64,000 nucleotides of DNA from assembly GCF_029962835.1 (NCBI RefSeq), contig NC_080582.1:75946177-76010176 (forward strand), given 5' to 3'. Both the position numbers and the translations under genes were made by a program. The stretch is from Magnolia sinica (lineage: Eukaryota; Streptophyta; Magnoliopsida; Magnoliales; Magnoliaceae). The notes below the pieces were generated by a model, which saw only the letters and a list, made by a program, of their open reading frames with translations, ran no database searches and had not been told where the DNA came from. Every line of letters begins with the position of its first letter. Positions within the stretch are counted from its first letter, which is position 1. Below, piece after piece: positions 14,311 to 25,854 of the stretch.

Positions 14311-15942
14311 CAGTCCCCAACTAACATTTTGCTAGTCCCGAGAAAAGTAGGCAAAAAATATTTTAAGAATTACAGGACAATTTCTATAAACCTGAGTGAT
14401 TTTTGAAAACAATCCAGATACTAGAATTCTAAGATTCATGAATGTTGAGCATTACTTTCTCCTGAACTCAAGCGCACGGTAAACTTCATAGTTAAGTTCA
14501 AAGTATTAATCCATCAATTAGAACACTTATAAACATTGAGTTCCATAGGTGCATAGTGAAACCTAAACTTATCACAATCAAATGTTCAATTCTCTATTTC
14601 ATGATAACATTGATAATCAAAAGAACATTCAGGAAAACCATAACCTAAACCAAAACTGCTTTACAGTTCATCTTTTCATTATTCTAGCTTTTGATTTTTC
14701 CATTGATGGCTTTCACGCTATGTTCATCTTTTCAATGATCTTCAATAGGTAGCCATTTTCGACGACAACTGTTTTTTAATTGGGTATTCTTTTATTGTTA
14801 TTTTTTTCAATTATTCTTATTGAACATGATGGACAAATTCTCCAGGTTAGTTTCTTCCATGCTTACTGATTAGCATGTTGACAATTCAATATCGAACTGA
14901 AACCTTAATGTGTAAGCTAGATGTGACATGTGTAGTCATGGCTCAATCAATGTTTAAAACTTCTAATCATGGATTAATAATTCGAATTTAACTGTGAAAT
15001 CTAACAGGTAACTGAATCTAAAAGTCATAAATCACCAACATTACGTATCTTATACTTCTAGATCAAAGATGGCCTTCAAAATCACTTCGAATTCATAAGA
15101 ATTTTCAGAAAAAATTTAAAAAATTTTCACAATTTTTGCTCAAGACTCAAACTAAGAAAGTACTGATTAGGTAACCTAATCTTTTATCCACAACCTAAAA
15201 TCTATATTATCCTTAATGTAAAAGATATAAGCATGCAATGCACATGTGACAACGAAAGTAACGGAGAAGTGATAGAAAGATAGTACCTGACGAAGGAAAT
15301 TGAACGGCTTTTTCCAAAGAGATATCAGCGAGAAAGTGGGTCAGCACAAGAGTAAACTATCCTAGCACACTGGAAAGCAAACTATCCTAACGGCATAAAA
15401 CCGACTATCCTAGAACGATAAAAATTAAATGACCCCAGTCCTATGAAAGCAGGTAAAAAGCTACTCAGTCATACCGCAATATTCCTCTTCTGGCCAATAT
15501 CTTGATAAATTTCTCAGTAGGTTTTTCAACAAGATCATCTAAAAGCCCGTTTTGCAATAGGCTTAGATGCCTTGGAGCATGAAATTTCAGAGAAATATAT
15601 ACACATCATCAAAAAATTGTCGTTGCATCGCCTGAGGTATCTAAAGTATATATGATTCACCTGTGATTACATTGTTAGTATTCCATGAGACTACAGGTAG
15701 ATATAATTCACAAAAATTCTCAGCAGATGATGTAGTCTCAACACATTTCGAAGTTTCAGACTTCGATTCAATTTTCAGCTCCTCCTCCCTTAATGGTAAA
15801 CATTCAAGATATATGGAGGGAAGGATTTCAGAGTAAGGGTTCTCTCAATCCATGACAACCACTGAGGTATTGTCTTGCAAGGCATCCATTATTTCTTTTA
15901 TCATAGGATTGTTTGAATTTACAAGGTATGTCAAGTAATCAT

Positions 15943-16941
15943 CTAAGGGGTTGAGAAATTCCACATTGAAATCTGTAATGAGATACTCAAGGACTCCATC
16001 GTCTTTAAAAGTAGATGGAGGTATGCTCTCTTACTCCAGCCCTGCATAGACAGATTGAGGGTCAGTGACAAAGTATTGATGTGAGGACTTTGTTCATTGA
16101 TACTACTCAAAAGAGGCATTGAATCGTCAAAATTTGATGGTTCAGATGGTGATCTCAACTGGGTGGTTTCAAATTCTAGAAAATTATCAGGCAATTCATC
16201 CATGTCACTAACTATCTTATAAGTCAATTCAGGGGAGTTGTCTAAACATGCATCACAAAAGTTAGAAAGTTTAGGTGAAAGTGGTTCATCCTCCAAATTT
16301 AAATTAGCCATGTCAGATAGGCGGAGTAGATCACTATGGTGGACAACTTCCTTAACCTCTTGATCATTGATATGGGCCAAACTTGAGATTGAATCCCAAT
16401 ACACATCATCTTCCAATTCAGTGCAGTACACACTTGGAATGGGATCACTTTCCTCACATTCTATTCTTAGATTGGGTTGAGGTTCGAATAAACTAACATC
16501 TTCCTCATCATTAAAATCAGGTATGTCATTTGAGTGAAGTGTGTCAATATCATTACATTTGAAAACCAACAATATCTCTGGATTATTCCTTTGGACCGTC
16601 GTCGAGATCGACTCATCGAAAAATTGAGCCATATGCTCATTAATGGATTCCAACTCCTTATTCCAAATTTCAGAGTTCTTCATAAGCAAGTTCGGATCAC
16701 TCTCCTCGTATTGTGTTTTTGAATGGAGTTGTGGCTGGGACAAACTAGCCTCCACTATCTCATCATAAGTAGGGAATCTGAAGGAGTAATTAACAAAATC
16801 AATTGGCGGTTCATCTCTCCAATGTGTCGAGTTGAAATCACTTTCCTTGCACTGTATTTGTAATTTGGGTTGCGGTTTGGATGAATTAGTCTCCATTAGC
16901 CTATCAAGCCATGATTCAAGTGCTTCTAATAATTTCCTCAT
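15943..16941 (-). CDS. Internal ORF of the LTR element, unknown acidic protein
   Basis: This open frame of 332 codons lies between the LTRs in the element's sense orientation. The product is strongly acidic and hydrophilic, with recurring short phrases such as ESDP preceded by QCKE, QYEE or ECEE and Q(P)xL before them, suggesting internal degenerate repeats. I see no zinc knuckle, protease or polymerase motif. It is most likely a non-canonical internal ORF of a non-autonomous family; a host function is not indicated. Confidence 0.45.
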   Translation of the reverse strand: MRKLLEALESWLDRLMETNSSKPQPKLQIQCKESDFNSTHWRDEPPIDFVNYSFRFPTYDEIVEASLSQPQLHSKTQYEESDPNLLMKNSEIWNKELESINEHMAQFFDESISTTVQRNNPEILLVFKCNDIDTLHSNDIPDFNDEEDVSLFEPQPNLRIECEESDPIPSVYCTELEDDVYWDSISSLAHINDQEVKEVVHHSDLLRLSDMANLNLEDEPLSPKLSNFCDACLDNSPELTYKIVSDMDELPDNFLEFETTQLRSPSEPSNFDDSMPLLSSINEQSPHINTLSLTLNLSMQGWSKRAYLHLLLKTMESLSISLQISMWNFSTP

Positions 16942-17880
16942 GTCAGTAACATAGTCTGTGTAACTTTAAGATGACTCCTCTTGGATCGTTTCTGGTAGAT
17001 ATTCAAAAGTAGCTGATCCAAGAAGGTTTTCACTATGATGTTTTACTGACTTAACTTTGAAATATTTCTGTTTCCACTGATCATAATCATATGGGTCATA
17101 GGTCGGGAGTTGATACGCGTCATCATTCTAATAATCATGTACTGTTTTCTTAACTCGTGGAGTGCAATTATTCCCCCGTAGATAATCACTAAAGGACTTC
17201 TTAATCGTTGGAGCATCATATTTCGATTAGTTGAAGAAATTTTCAGAAAATATTTGAGACATAGGTTGTTTCCCATCATAATCATCATACATCCTTTCCT
17301 AAGATTTCTTAGTTATCTCAGCATACACACGTTCCCACTCTTGCATCGTGAAGCTTTAACTCTAAATCTAATCCTAAAAGAAAATAAAAGAAAAATCCTA
17401 TAGCAATAAGAGATCTAGATAGAGGAGAAATTAGAAAGAAGTTACCAGATTGGAGGAGATCTATATTAAAATCCTATAGAACAAAACAAAACAAGTTACT
17501 TTCTAAAACAGAAATTCTAAAATTAGAAAGTTTCTAAAAATAAAAATAGAAAAGATGGGTTAGTTTCTAAAACTAGAAAAAGGAAAATTTCTAAACCTAA
17601 AAATAGAAAACTAAGTTAGATTCTAAAGATAATAGGAATCCTAAAATTAGAAAGTTTCTAAAAATATATAACAAATCCTAATCTAGAAATAGAATGGAAG
17701 AAAAATTAGGAAGAGATTACCAAATCAGAAGTTTTTATGTTAGGATCCTACAAAACAGGAAAGTTACGTTAGTTTCTAAAATAGAAAAAAAATCCTAATC
17801 CTTAAAAAAATAGAAAATAAAAACTCTAATCTTAAACTAATTCCAAAACTAGTTAATCTCATAAAAACGCAACCGTTAGT

Positions 17881-17897
17881 CCCCAACAACGGCGCCA
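17881..17897 (-). other. Primer-binding site of the LTR element
   Basis: The minus-strand sequence TGGCGCCGTTGTTGGGG lies a few bases inside the right LTR. This TGGCGCC type is the usual primer site of plant Tat/Athila-like gypsy elements. Confidence 0.85.
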
Positions 17898-17903
17898 AAA
17901 ACT

Positions 17904-19346
17904 TGTTCACAACCCCAAGTGTAGGGTCGCGATGTAGTAATAATCTCAGTAAGACCGAGGTCAAATTCATAGGGACTAATCTCATGTGTTTTCTGAAAAC
18001 AACTAGAAATAGAACTAGGAAAAGATGAAATCTAAATCTGAAATATTTAAGAAAATAATGGTGAAATATTAAACTAAAACTAGTAAAATTCAAAGGTGGG
18101 AAACTAGGGTGCCAAGGATCTACTTGTAGCAATTGAGAAATTACCTTGCATGATTCAAGGACACAAATGGAATCAGAGTCCTATCTTATCCAGTTGGTAA
18201 GAGGAGATTTGTTAGATATCTGAACTTCTCATGGATCCAATCATCAATAGATAAGAGTGGTGAAAATTTGGAAGTGATTCCGTCACCTAACCATGTACAG
18301 GATACAAGGCAAACAACAACAATTTACCAAACTCACAACCAATTATAAGAGAATTGTAAAAGTTAGGAAGGATTCCATCACCCAACCATGTCCGGGAGAC
18401 GATGGTGAACAACAGGACCTCCTAAATTCATAATCTTATAATGAAAAGAATATACTCAAAGTTATTGCAGATCTACTATAATTTGAGTAACAATAAATCA
18501 TTAAAAACTGAAAGTATATCTTATAATCAAACTAGTATCAATGAGAGTTTATCACATGAAGCAACGTCGTAGAAAGCAACCCATCACACTACAAGCTTCA
18601 CCTCTTAGCCCTAGCTAAGAGGTTTAGCCAATCATAAAAATGGTTAGGCTATCTCTTAGAAAACATAAAAGAAACAGGAAAAAAAAAAGAAAAAAAAAGA
18701 AGGGATGGAAGAAAAACTCTTGAAGAACCGTCGTCTCCACACTCGCTCTCTCTCCCTCTTGTCCCACGTCCCAAGAATGCCTCTATGGCTCTCCATGCTT
18801 ATGATGGCTCTCACGTCTCTGCCTCTCTCTCTTTTATAGTTAAAAGGAGGCTAGTTCGGCCAAGTCAGTGGGAATACAGGTCACACAGCAACAGCGTGTG
18901 CAGCGACAACAAAATACAAACAAGTTGCGTTTGGATGAACGTTTTGGGATGTTGACCATTGGGCCACTTGTACAAAGATCCAATGGCTGAAATTTTACAT
19001 GTATGGTTAATTTAGGGTCCTCAGGCCAGATATAAAGTGTTGAGCCAAACGGATGGTGGGAACCCTGTGATCTTGCATTCAGGATAACTTTCAGGCCTCT
19101 TTATTGTCGATTACTTGATTTTCTTGGATCTTTGGAGTGTGAATTCTTTAATCTCGGTCTCCTAAGATCCGTTCCTTGCCTTGGTGATTCTTAAACATCA
19201 AATCTATGCTTTTAGTACTCTTTTAAGTCCAAGCTCCTAAATTCACCTTGTAACAAAAAACATGATCAAAGTAGGACGTTAAACCTTATAATGTACGTAA
19301 AACCAAGTAATAACTAGGATCTAATATGCAATATTTGACCTCAACA
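17904..19346 (-). repeat. 5' LTR of the 12954-19346 element
   Basis: It is 1443 bp long with TG...CA ends and is adjacent to the primer-binding site. Its minus-strand U5 end contains the GACCTCGGTCTTACTGAG-type phrase common in plant gypsy LTRs. Confidence 0.9.
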
Positions 19347-19860
19347 TCACACTCGTTATTTAAATGCAAACCATCCATTGATATCTACAACCACAAGTTT
19401 TAGGAAAAGCCAAAGGATTGTTCAAATCCGAACCATCCAAAATCTAAAATCATCACATAGCATGATTTATCACTAATACAATCTTTTGATCGATGTAGAC
19501 AATCCAAAATTCAGATTCATCCAAAATTTGGGTAACATCTCAGATCTAACCTATAGTCAATGTGAATGTAGATTGATTTGAAACATCGAAAAATCTTCGA
19601 ATCAACAATTATGCAAAACAATTATAGAGATTTATTTTAATCAGTGTAGCCTGCTTGGTGCTCAGAACACTTTAGAAGTCAGGGCCTTGGCGTATTTTGG
19701 CCTTAGAAAACATGCATATTATCTGAATAGATCTGAACTGACACCATTGAACGACCCCTTCCCGATCTCGCTAAAAGTCTTCTACTTTTATCCAAAACCT
19801 ATCATAAATCAAGACAATGGATGTAGGAGCAATCCACCCTGTTCATTGTGTATGTCTAAG
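19347..19860. repeat. Long direct repeat, copy B right part
   Basis: This continues copy B after the nested LTR element, beginning with the duplicated TCACA and running parallel to about 7550-8060 of copy A. Confidence 0.75.
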
Positions 19861-20046
19861 GAGTTTAAATCCTGCAATGATAGGGATCGATCCACTGACC
19901 TTACCCTCCACCAAAAATATCTCTACCAATGTTTTAAGTGTTTTAGTTTTATTATTAATTAAAAAATTAAAATTTTAATTTTATTAATCTGACTTTTTGC
20001 AATCCAAAAATTCAGGACCTAGCTAGAGATGAACAATCTTATTAGG

Positions 20047-20265
20047 GGCTTTGCAAGGCCCACCATGATATATGTGTTTTATCTGAGCTGTTCATCCATT
20101 TTGAAAGATCATTTTAGCACATGACCTAAAAAGTAACCAGATTGAAGGCTTGAGTGGACCACACCACAGGAAGCAGTGGTGACAATGACCCAGCCCCCAC
20201 TATCGAAACCTTCCTAGAGCCCGCTGTGATGTTTATTTGCCATCCAACCTGTTCATAAGGTCACA
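20047..20265 (+). repeat. Palindromic family, left arm
   Basis: The ordered family words are present (CACCATGATATATGTGTTTT, GATCATTTTAG, GACCACACCACAGGAAGC, GTGATGTTTATTTGCCATCC). It is interrupted on its right by a SINE-like insert. Confidence 0.75.
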
Positions 20266-20362
20266 CCCCTACACACACCAACACACTCAGACCACAATGG
20301 GTACTCAGAACCCATAACCCTATATTGAAACTCTTGTGAATCTACCACTGAGGCATGAGTAA
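20266..20362 (-). mobile_element. tRNA-derived SINE, copy 1
   Basis: Read on the minus strand it has an A-box-like CCTCAGTGGTAGATTC and a B-box-like GGGTTCTGAGTACCC, then a TGTGTG-type tail. It matches the element at 30528-30638. The target duplication is unclear. Confidence 0.6.
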
Positions 20363-20634
20363 TGAGTACTGACCCAATGCACCCAGTTATATATTAGGGT
20401 GATCTTTCTTCTCCACATGAAGAAGCCTAGAGTCGACGCTTAAAAGACAATTGGTATTTGGTATTGTATTATCTGGAATGTGCATCTCATCTAGAAATCA
20501 TTTCACAAACCACCTGAATGCTAGCATTTAAAACTTTATTTCCAATGACAAACATTATCTTAATTGTCAACTTGTCTTTTTTATCAATTTTATTATTTTA
20601 TTTCATATATTCCAAGTTACATTCTCTGCAGACA

Positions 20635-20831
20635 TGGTTATCGTTCTGGTATATATTATATCTGGCAGTTGACATTCTTACTTAAAACCAGGGACGACCT
20701 GCAACTACTCTTATCAAGGCTGAAATGTCATGGTCTGCCTGAAGAGGCAACGTTTCCAAGAAGGCACGGGTTTTCAAAACAGTTAAAGGCTACCCAATTT
20801 GGAATGTTTCCTATTTCATATCATACAACTT
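20635..20831 (+). other. Candidate orphan exon, unidentified
   Basis: An open frame of about 65 codons lies between a good acceptor (CATTCTCTGCAG) and a possible donor (ACTTG|GGTGAG). The product contains WQLTFLLKTRDDLQLLLSRL followed by KCHGLPEEATFPRRHGFSKQ. That looks like real, amphipathic protein sequence rather than repeat translation, and the surroundings lack the palindromic-family words. I do not recognise the family. It may be a captured gene fragment or simple chance. Confidence 0.3.
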
Positions 20832-20849
20832 GGGTGAGACCCTGACCAT

Positions 20850-21110
20850 AGAGGCCCATCTCAATGTATATCCACACCGTTCATCTGTTTTTTCAGCTTA
20901 TTTTAAAGTATAGTCCCAAAAGAAAAGAGCACATACAAATTTTATGTGGACCACACCGCAGGAAACAGTGGTTAATGACCATTGAAATCCTTTTGTGGGT
21001 CACAAAAGTTTTAGATCAAGCTGATATTTTTTTTTTTTACCTTCATTCAGATATGTGTGACCTTATTAACAAGTTGGATGTTCAATAAAAATTAATCATG
21101 AATGCTAGGA
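20850..21110 (+). repeat. Palindromic family, left arm
   Basis: Family words run in order from CATCTCAATGTATATCCACAC through GACCACACCGCAGGAAAC to AACAAGTTGGATG. The right arm is lost. Confidence 0.7.
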
Positions 21111-21158
21111 AGTTTTTAATGGTGAGAGTTCCGTGACCATTGTTTCCTTATGTGATGG

Positions 21159-21693
21159 GGAAACGGATCGGCAACTCCCTACTGCCAATGGCCAATGGTC
21201 GGTGCTCTGTGGGCCCTGATATGATGTATGTCTTTCATCCATGCCGTCCATCTATTTTTTTAGATCATTTTATGGTACAAAACAAAAAATGAGGTATATC
21301 CAAGAATCAAGTGGACCACATTACAGGAAAGAGTATTGATTGAACGTCAACCATTAAAAACTTTTTGGGGGCCATAAAAGTTTTGGATCAATCGGATCTT
21401 TATTTTTTTCACTTCATCTAGGTCTGTATGACATAATTAACAGACTGGATGTCAAATAAATAGTACAGTGGACCTCAGGAGGATTTTAATGCTGGATATC
21501 CAATCACTATTGTTTTCCTTCGGTGTGGTCCACCTGAGATTTATATGCCTCTCATTTTCGGGAACGAGCCCTAAAATGATCTGTAAAAATGGATGAACAG
21601 CATGGATGAAACACATACATAATGGTGGGGCCTACAGAGCACCGACCACAGCCACCGGGCTAGTAGCGGGGGAAGTAGCCAATCCGTTTTCCG
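21159..21693. mobile_element. Full palindromic element, Mutator-like MITE
   Basis: The ends are (G)GAAACGGATCGGCAACTCCC and, on the right, the complement of CGGAAAACGGATTGGCTACT. The two arms are inverted copies of each other almost throughout, with GTGGACCACATTACAGG against CTTCGGTGTGGTCCAC as one pair. It is flanked by TGTGATGG at 21151-21158 and again at 21694-21701. A target duplication of 8-9 bp with long inverted arms fits a Mutator-like non-autonomous element. The interior is non-coding. Confidence 0.8.
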
Positions 21694-21959
21694 TGTGATG
21701 GCGTGGATATACGATGAATACATCGAGGTGGGCCCTATAGTCAGGGTCCCACCTACATCGTTGGTTCCGGGTCCCACCCAAGTTGGGTTCAATCATTTAT
21801 GGTTGGAAATGCAAGTTAATATGCTTCATTGACTGACTTTGGGACTTAATTCTGCATTTAAATAAGAAAATTCTAAAGAATGAGGTTTGGTCCGCTGAAT
21901 AAGGCGTATCTTCTGCATATCCATACATGTACGAGTATAGGAGACGTGCAATCTCGTGA

Positions 21960-22780
21960 GAGGATTAGGTGACGTGGTGGGTGGGACCCCTGATTGTGGG
22001 GCCTACTGTGATGTATGTGACTATATCCGCACCGTCCTTCCTTATTGAAAGCTCATTTTGGGGCATGAATCCAAAAATGAATGTGACCCAAATATTAGGT
22101 GGACCACACCACAGGAAACTGTTTAGTCGGTATTACCCTTACTTAGGGCGTAATATTTTGTACATCCACTCCATCCATTTGGTTTTTTTAATCCATTTTA
22201 GGACTTGGTCCCAAAAATTAAGCACAACCAAAAGTCAAGTGGATCAAACCATAACAGCCGTGATTGAATGCTCACCATTAAAAACATTCTAAGTTCCACC
22301 TTAAGAAGATCTCTAATGTCTATTTGTCATCCAACCCATTGATAAAGGCAAAATTAACTAGACGAAGTGAAAATAGAAAAATTAATTTTATGTAAAACTT
22401 TAGTAGCCTAAAAAAGCTTTTAATTATCATTTATCACTTTTTTTAATAGTGTGTTCCACCTAAGATTTGTATATGTTTAAATGTTTGAATGATGTTATTA
22501 AATGAGTTGAAACATTCCTAATGCTCACCTTGATGTTGATTTGCCATCCAAACTAATAAACTATCTTTAAATAGTTATAAGACTTAGATTTTAGAAAAAT
22601 AAAATAAAAAAATATCAAAATGATCCAAAACTTCAAATATCATATTGATCCGAAACTTCTTTGACCCTAAGAAATTTTCAACGGTAGACGTTTAATCGCT
22701 ATGGTTTCCGTAATGTGGTCCACCTGAGCTTTGGATCTCTCTCTTTTTTTAGCTCAAGCATTAAAACCTTCTTGCCCAGT
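21960..22780. repeat. Two overlapping, diverged palindromic-family copies
   Basis: 21960-22130 and 22160-22360 both read as left arms, and 22680-22760 as a right-arm end (TTTCCGTAATGTGGTCCACC). The middle, 22380-22680, is AT-rich and repeats a short local phrase about loss of the lower arms. No gene is present. Confidence 0.6.
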
Positions 22781-22929
22781 GGATAGAGGGTTTTGATATA
22801 ACATATACTTCTTAGTGAGGCCCACAGAACTTGGTGATGTAAACACAGCATGGAGGGGGATGGTGTGTGGCACACCAAGCAATCCGTTTATAAAAGAACG
22901 ACGTCGTAGCTGCCAGAAAGGAGGAGGTT

Positions 22930-23470
22930 GGATGGAATGGACGCGGATTGCGTCCTACCCGTGGGACCCACAGTGACATAAGTATTTTATCCAAGCCGTT
23001 AATCACTTTTCTCAGATCATTTTAAGATATCAGATTAAAAATAAAGCATAACCACAGCTCCAAGCAAACACATCGAAGGAAGCTGTACTAATAATGACAA
23101 CCACCGTTGAAACCTTTCTAAGGGCCACCATGATGTTTTTTTTACCATCTAACCTATTCATAAGGTTATGTAGACATGGATGAAGTGAAAACACAAATAT
23201 CAGATTAATCCGAAACTTCTGCAGCTCCCAAGAAGTTTTTAATGGTGGAAGTTCAATCCCCACTTTGTGGTCTACTTAAACTATGGACCTAGCTAAGTTT
23301 TTGGATCATATCTTAAAATAATTTGAGAAAAACAATGAACAACGTGGATAAAACACTTACATCATTGTGGGCAGCACATCCAACCGTCCGCGTCCGGATG
23401 GAATACATTGACAGGAGGGATGCGGATTGCGGATTGCGTCCTACCTTCCGTATTCCTGCTGGGAGCGGGC
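22930..23470. mobile_element. Palindromic element with GCGGATTGCGTCCTACC ends
   Basis: The left end GACGCGGATTGCGTCCTACC and the right end, with its inverted cognate and a GCGGATTGCGGATTGCGTCC duplication, enclose two inverted arms. It belongs to the same superfamily as 21159-21693 but is a different subfamily by terminal sequence. Confidence 0.65.
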
Positions 23471-23479
23471 AAAAGATTT

Positions 23480-23900
23480 GAGTAGCCACAGTGATGTATG
23501 GGTCTTATCTACACCGCACATTCATTTATTATTATTATTATTATTTCATCATTTTACTGGATAAACTCCAAAATAAGGCAGATCCAAGGCTCAAGTGGGC
23601 CACACCATATGAAGCAGCGGTGATGATGATTCTCACCGTTAAAACTTTTCTAGGGCCCACTGTGATGTTTATTTTCAAACCTATTCATAAATTTATATAG
23701 ACGAGGAGAAAACACAAATACGAGCTCCATCCAAAACTCATGTAGCTGTCAAGATGTTTTCAATGGTAAGTGTTTAATCTCCATTGTGAAGTCTACTTGA
23801 GCCTTAGATCTGTCTTATTTTTGGATTTATACCTTAAATTGATAGGAAAAAAAATGGATGGACGGTGTGGATAATACCCATACATCAAGGGAAGCTGCTG
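23480..23900. mobile_element. Palindromic family copy
   Basis: The left arm starts at CCACAGTGATGTATGGGTCT and the right arm ends at GACGGTGTGGATAATACCCA. It contains an (ATT)n patch at 23527-23548. Confidence 0.7.
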
Positions 23901-23973
23901 CCCGTTCCCAATGTTCCCAGCTGGGGAAGGGCGGGGTAGGGGTAGGACGCAATCCGCGTCCGCCCAGAGGACG

Positions 23974-24503
23974 CGGAAACGGATTGGCTACTCCCCTAGC
24001 CCGGTGGCCGGTGGTCTGTGCTCTGTGGGCCCCACAATGATGTATGTGTTTCATCTATACTGTTCATCCATTTTTACAGATCATTTTAGGTCTTGATCTC
24101 AAAGATGAGAGGGATGTAAATCTCAGGTGGACCACACCACAGGAAAACAATATTGATTGGATATCCACTGTTAAAATCCTCCTAAGGCCCATTGTACCGT
24201 TTATTTGACATCTAATCTGTTGATTAGGTCATACAAACATAGATGAAAGGAATAAAACAAAGATCAGCTTGATCCAAAACTTTTATTGGCCTCAAAAAGT
24301 TTTAATGGTGTACACTCATTCAACATTGTTTCCTATAAATTGGTCCACTTGGAATTGGGATATACCTCATTTTTGGTCTTATATTTAAAATGATCTAGAA
24401 AAATAGATGAATGGCATGAATGAAACATATACATCATGGTGGGGCCATAGCACTGACCATCGGCCATTGGCTGGTGGCTGGGAAGTAGCCAATCCGTTTT
24501 CGG
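23974..24503. mobile_element. Full palindromic element, same subfamily as 21159-21693
   Basis: The left end is CGGAAACGGATTGGCTACTC and the right end is AGTAGCCAATCCGTTTTCGG. The inverted arms meet around 24240. The flanks share a GAGGA core that may be a worn target duplication. Confidence 0.8.
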
Positions 24504-24559
24504 AGGATCCATGTTTTCTGCCAAAGGCTTTCACATGAAGTTACTGTGATGGGAACCTT

Positions 24560-24935
24560 GGTGGGCCACCCTGGTGTTTTTGAAAACTCTACTCCATTCA
24601 TCTATTTTAAGAACTCATTTCGACAGATATAAGATTAATTATGTGGGCCACTCAGAGAAAACGGGGAAAATGTTGTTATTTGAAAACTTCGAAACCCCAA
24701 CTTGATGTTTATATGCCATCCAGGACGTTTATAAGGTCATTCCCATTGGGCTTGATACAAAACTCTTATGGTCATACCAATGCTTCAACAGTGTTTGTTC
24801 AATCCCCACTATTTTTACCATGTGGCCCACTTGAGTCTTAGAGCCGGCTCATTTTGGGTCGCATTTTCTAAAATAAGCTAGCATAATAGATGGATGAAGA
24901 GGATTTCTCACAAACATAACGGTGGGCCCTAGGAA
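24560..24935. mobile_element. Palindromic family copy
   Basis: It starts GGTGGGCCACCCTGGTGTTT and ends with CATAACGGTGGGCCC, with recognisable but diverged arms. Confidence 0.65.
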
Positions 24936-25029
24936 ATCCATGTCCTGCGACTGTAGCCTTTGGTCGGTGAGCCGAATGGTTCATCTGATGGAGGCGGATT
25001 ACTTTCTGACCGTGCTGGTTGGTGCTATG

Positions 25030-25664
25030 TAGGGGTGTACATGAATCAAGCTATCTCGGTTAGCTCGCTCGATTCGACTTGGTTTGAAGCTGAGTTCGAG
25101 CCGAGTCGAGCTGATTTTTTGAGCTCGAAAATAAGTTCGACCCGAGTTCGAGCAGGCCCCAACTCGACTCAACTTGGATCGAATCTAGCTCAAATCAAAC
25201 TAGTTCAGTGACTCGATTACTTTGCCATTGATGTTGCTCACCAACTATGTGATAAAATGACTCAACGAAATGTGGCTAGTGGCAAGGAAGGTTTGGCTGG
25301 TGGCAAGGTAGCAAGGAAGGTCTGTACATGAAACAAATACCCTTTTAAAATAATAATAATAATAATTTAATGTTATTTAGAAGGTGTTTGAGAAAATACC
25401 TATAAAACCATTGCCTCTGTTTGTAAAATAGTGAGATTTTGAAGTTGCAGTTAAGGTGTTTGTGGAAATGCCTCAATGGCGAACTTAGCTCGTTCTTGGC
25501 TCAAACTCCGCCTCAGCTAGCTCGAGCTGCTGACCGAACTAAGCCGAGCTTGCCAATCAGGCTTGAGGACCGAGCCAGGCTGAGTTCGAGCTGAGGTCGG
25601 CTATTGTTCGGGCCAAGTCGAGCTGAGGCCAGCTCGACTCGCTTCAAATCGATGTACACCCCTA
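25030..25664. mobile_element. hAT-type MITE with perfect 13-bp TIRs
   Basis: The left end TAGGGGTGTACAT (25030-25042) is exactly inverted at 25652-25664. The flanking 8-mers GTGCTATG and GTATTATG agree at six of eight positions, as expected for a worn hAT target duplication. The arms are packed with GAGCTCG/CGAGCTC and TTCGAGC words; the centre holds an (AAT)n tract. The arms translate as low-complexity protein, but no transposase is present. It sits inside an older palindromic-family copy. Confidence 0.85.
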
Positions 25665-25730
25665 GTATTATGTGGGCTCTACCATGATGTGTGTGTTTTA
25701 TCACGCTGCCAACTCATTTTGTTAACTCAC

Positions 25731-25854
25731 GCTTCTTTTATTTTTTTTGGTTAGTACACACCCATGTCAGTACACGCACTCCATGTTAGCCACCCCCGCT
25801 ACGGATCGATGCCAGGACCGCAGGTGTTGAAATGAGGTATCTCCACTTAGTCTG
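25731..25854 (-). mobile_element. SINE-like insert with 15-bp target duplication
   Basis: ATTTTGTTAACTCAC occurs perfectly at 25716-25730 and 25855-25869. The insert begins, on the plus strand, with a T-rich run, so it is reverse-oriented. Read on the minus strand it has a GGCATCGATCCG B-box-like word. A long exact duplication plus an A-tail indicates LINE-machinery retrotransposition. Confidence 0.8.

Larger units (their letters stand above)
12954..19346 (-). mobile_element. Non-autonomous LTR retrotransposon (Ty3/gypsy-type termini), complete-looking outline
   Basis: The element is bounded by two direct LTRs (12954-14310 and 17904-19346), each starting TGTTCACAACCCC on the plus strand and ending in TCAACA. 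It is flanked by a perfect 5-bp target duplication, TCACA (12949-12953 and 19347-19351). The primer-binding site lies at 17881-17897 on the minus strand and reads TGGCGCCGTTGTTGGGG. The polypurine-like tract GTTAGTTGGGGACTG lies at 14311-14325. Transcription is therefore minus, with the 5' LTR on the right. The interior is only about 3.6 kb and shows no recognisable gag, protease, reverse transcriptase or integrase, so it must depend on another element. By eye the LTRs differ at about 8% over a 270-bp stretch, suggesting an insertion some millions of years old. Confidence 0.9.

Noticed and set aside
24960-25211. 83-codon ORF and its minus partner at 25513-25704
   Set aside because: They fall in the inverted arms of the hAT-type MITE; composition reflects GAGCTCG repeats.
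25796-25808. CGCTACGGATCG word as a third member of the GCTACGGAT hairpins
   Set aside because: It lies in the SINE-like insert and has no inverted partner.
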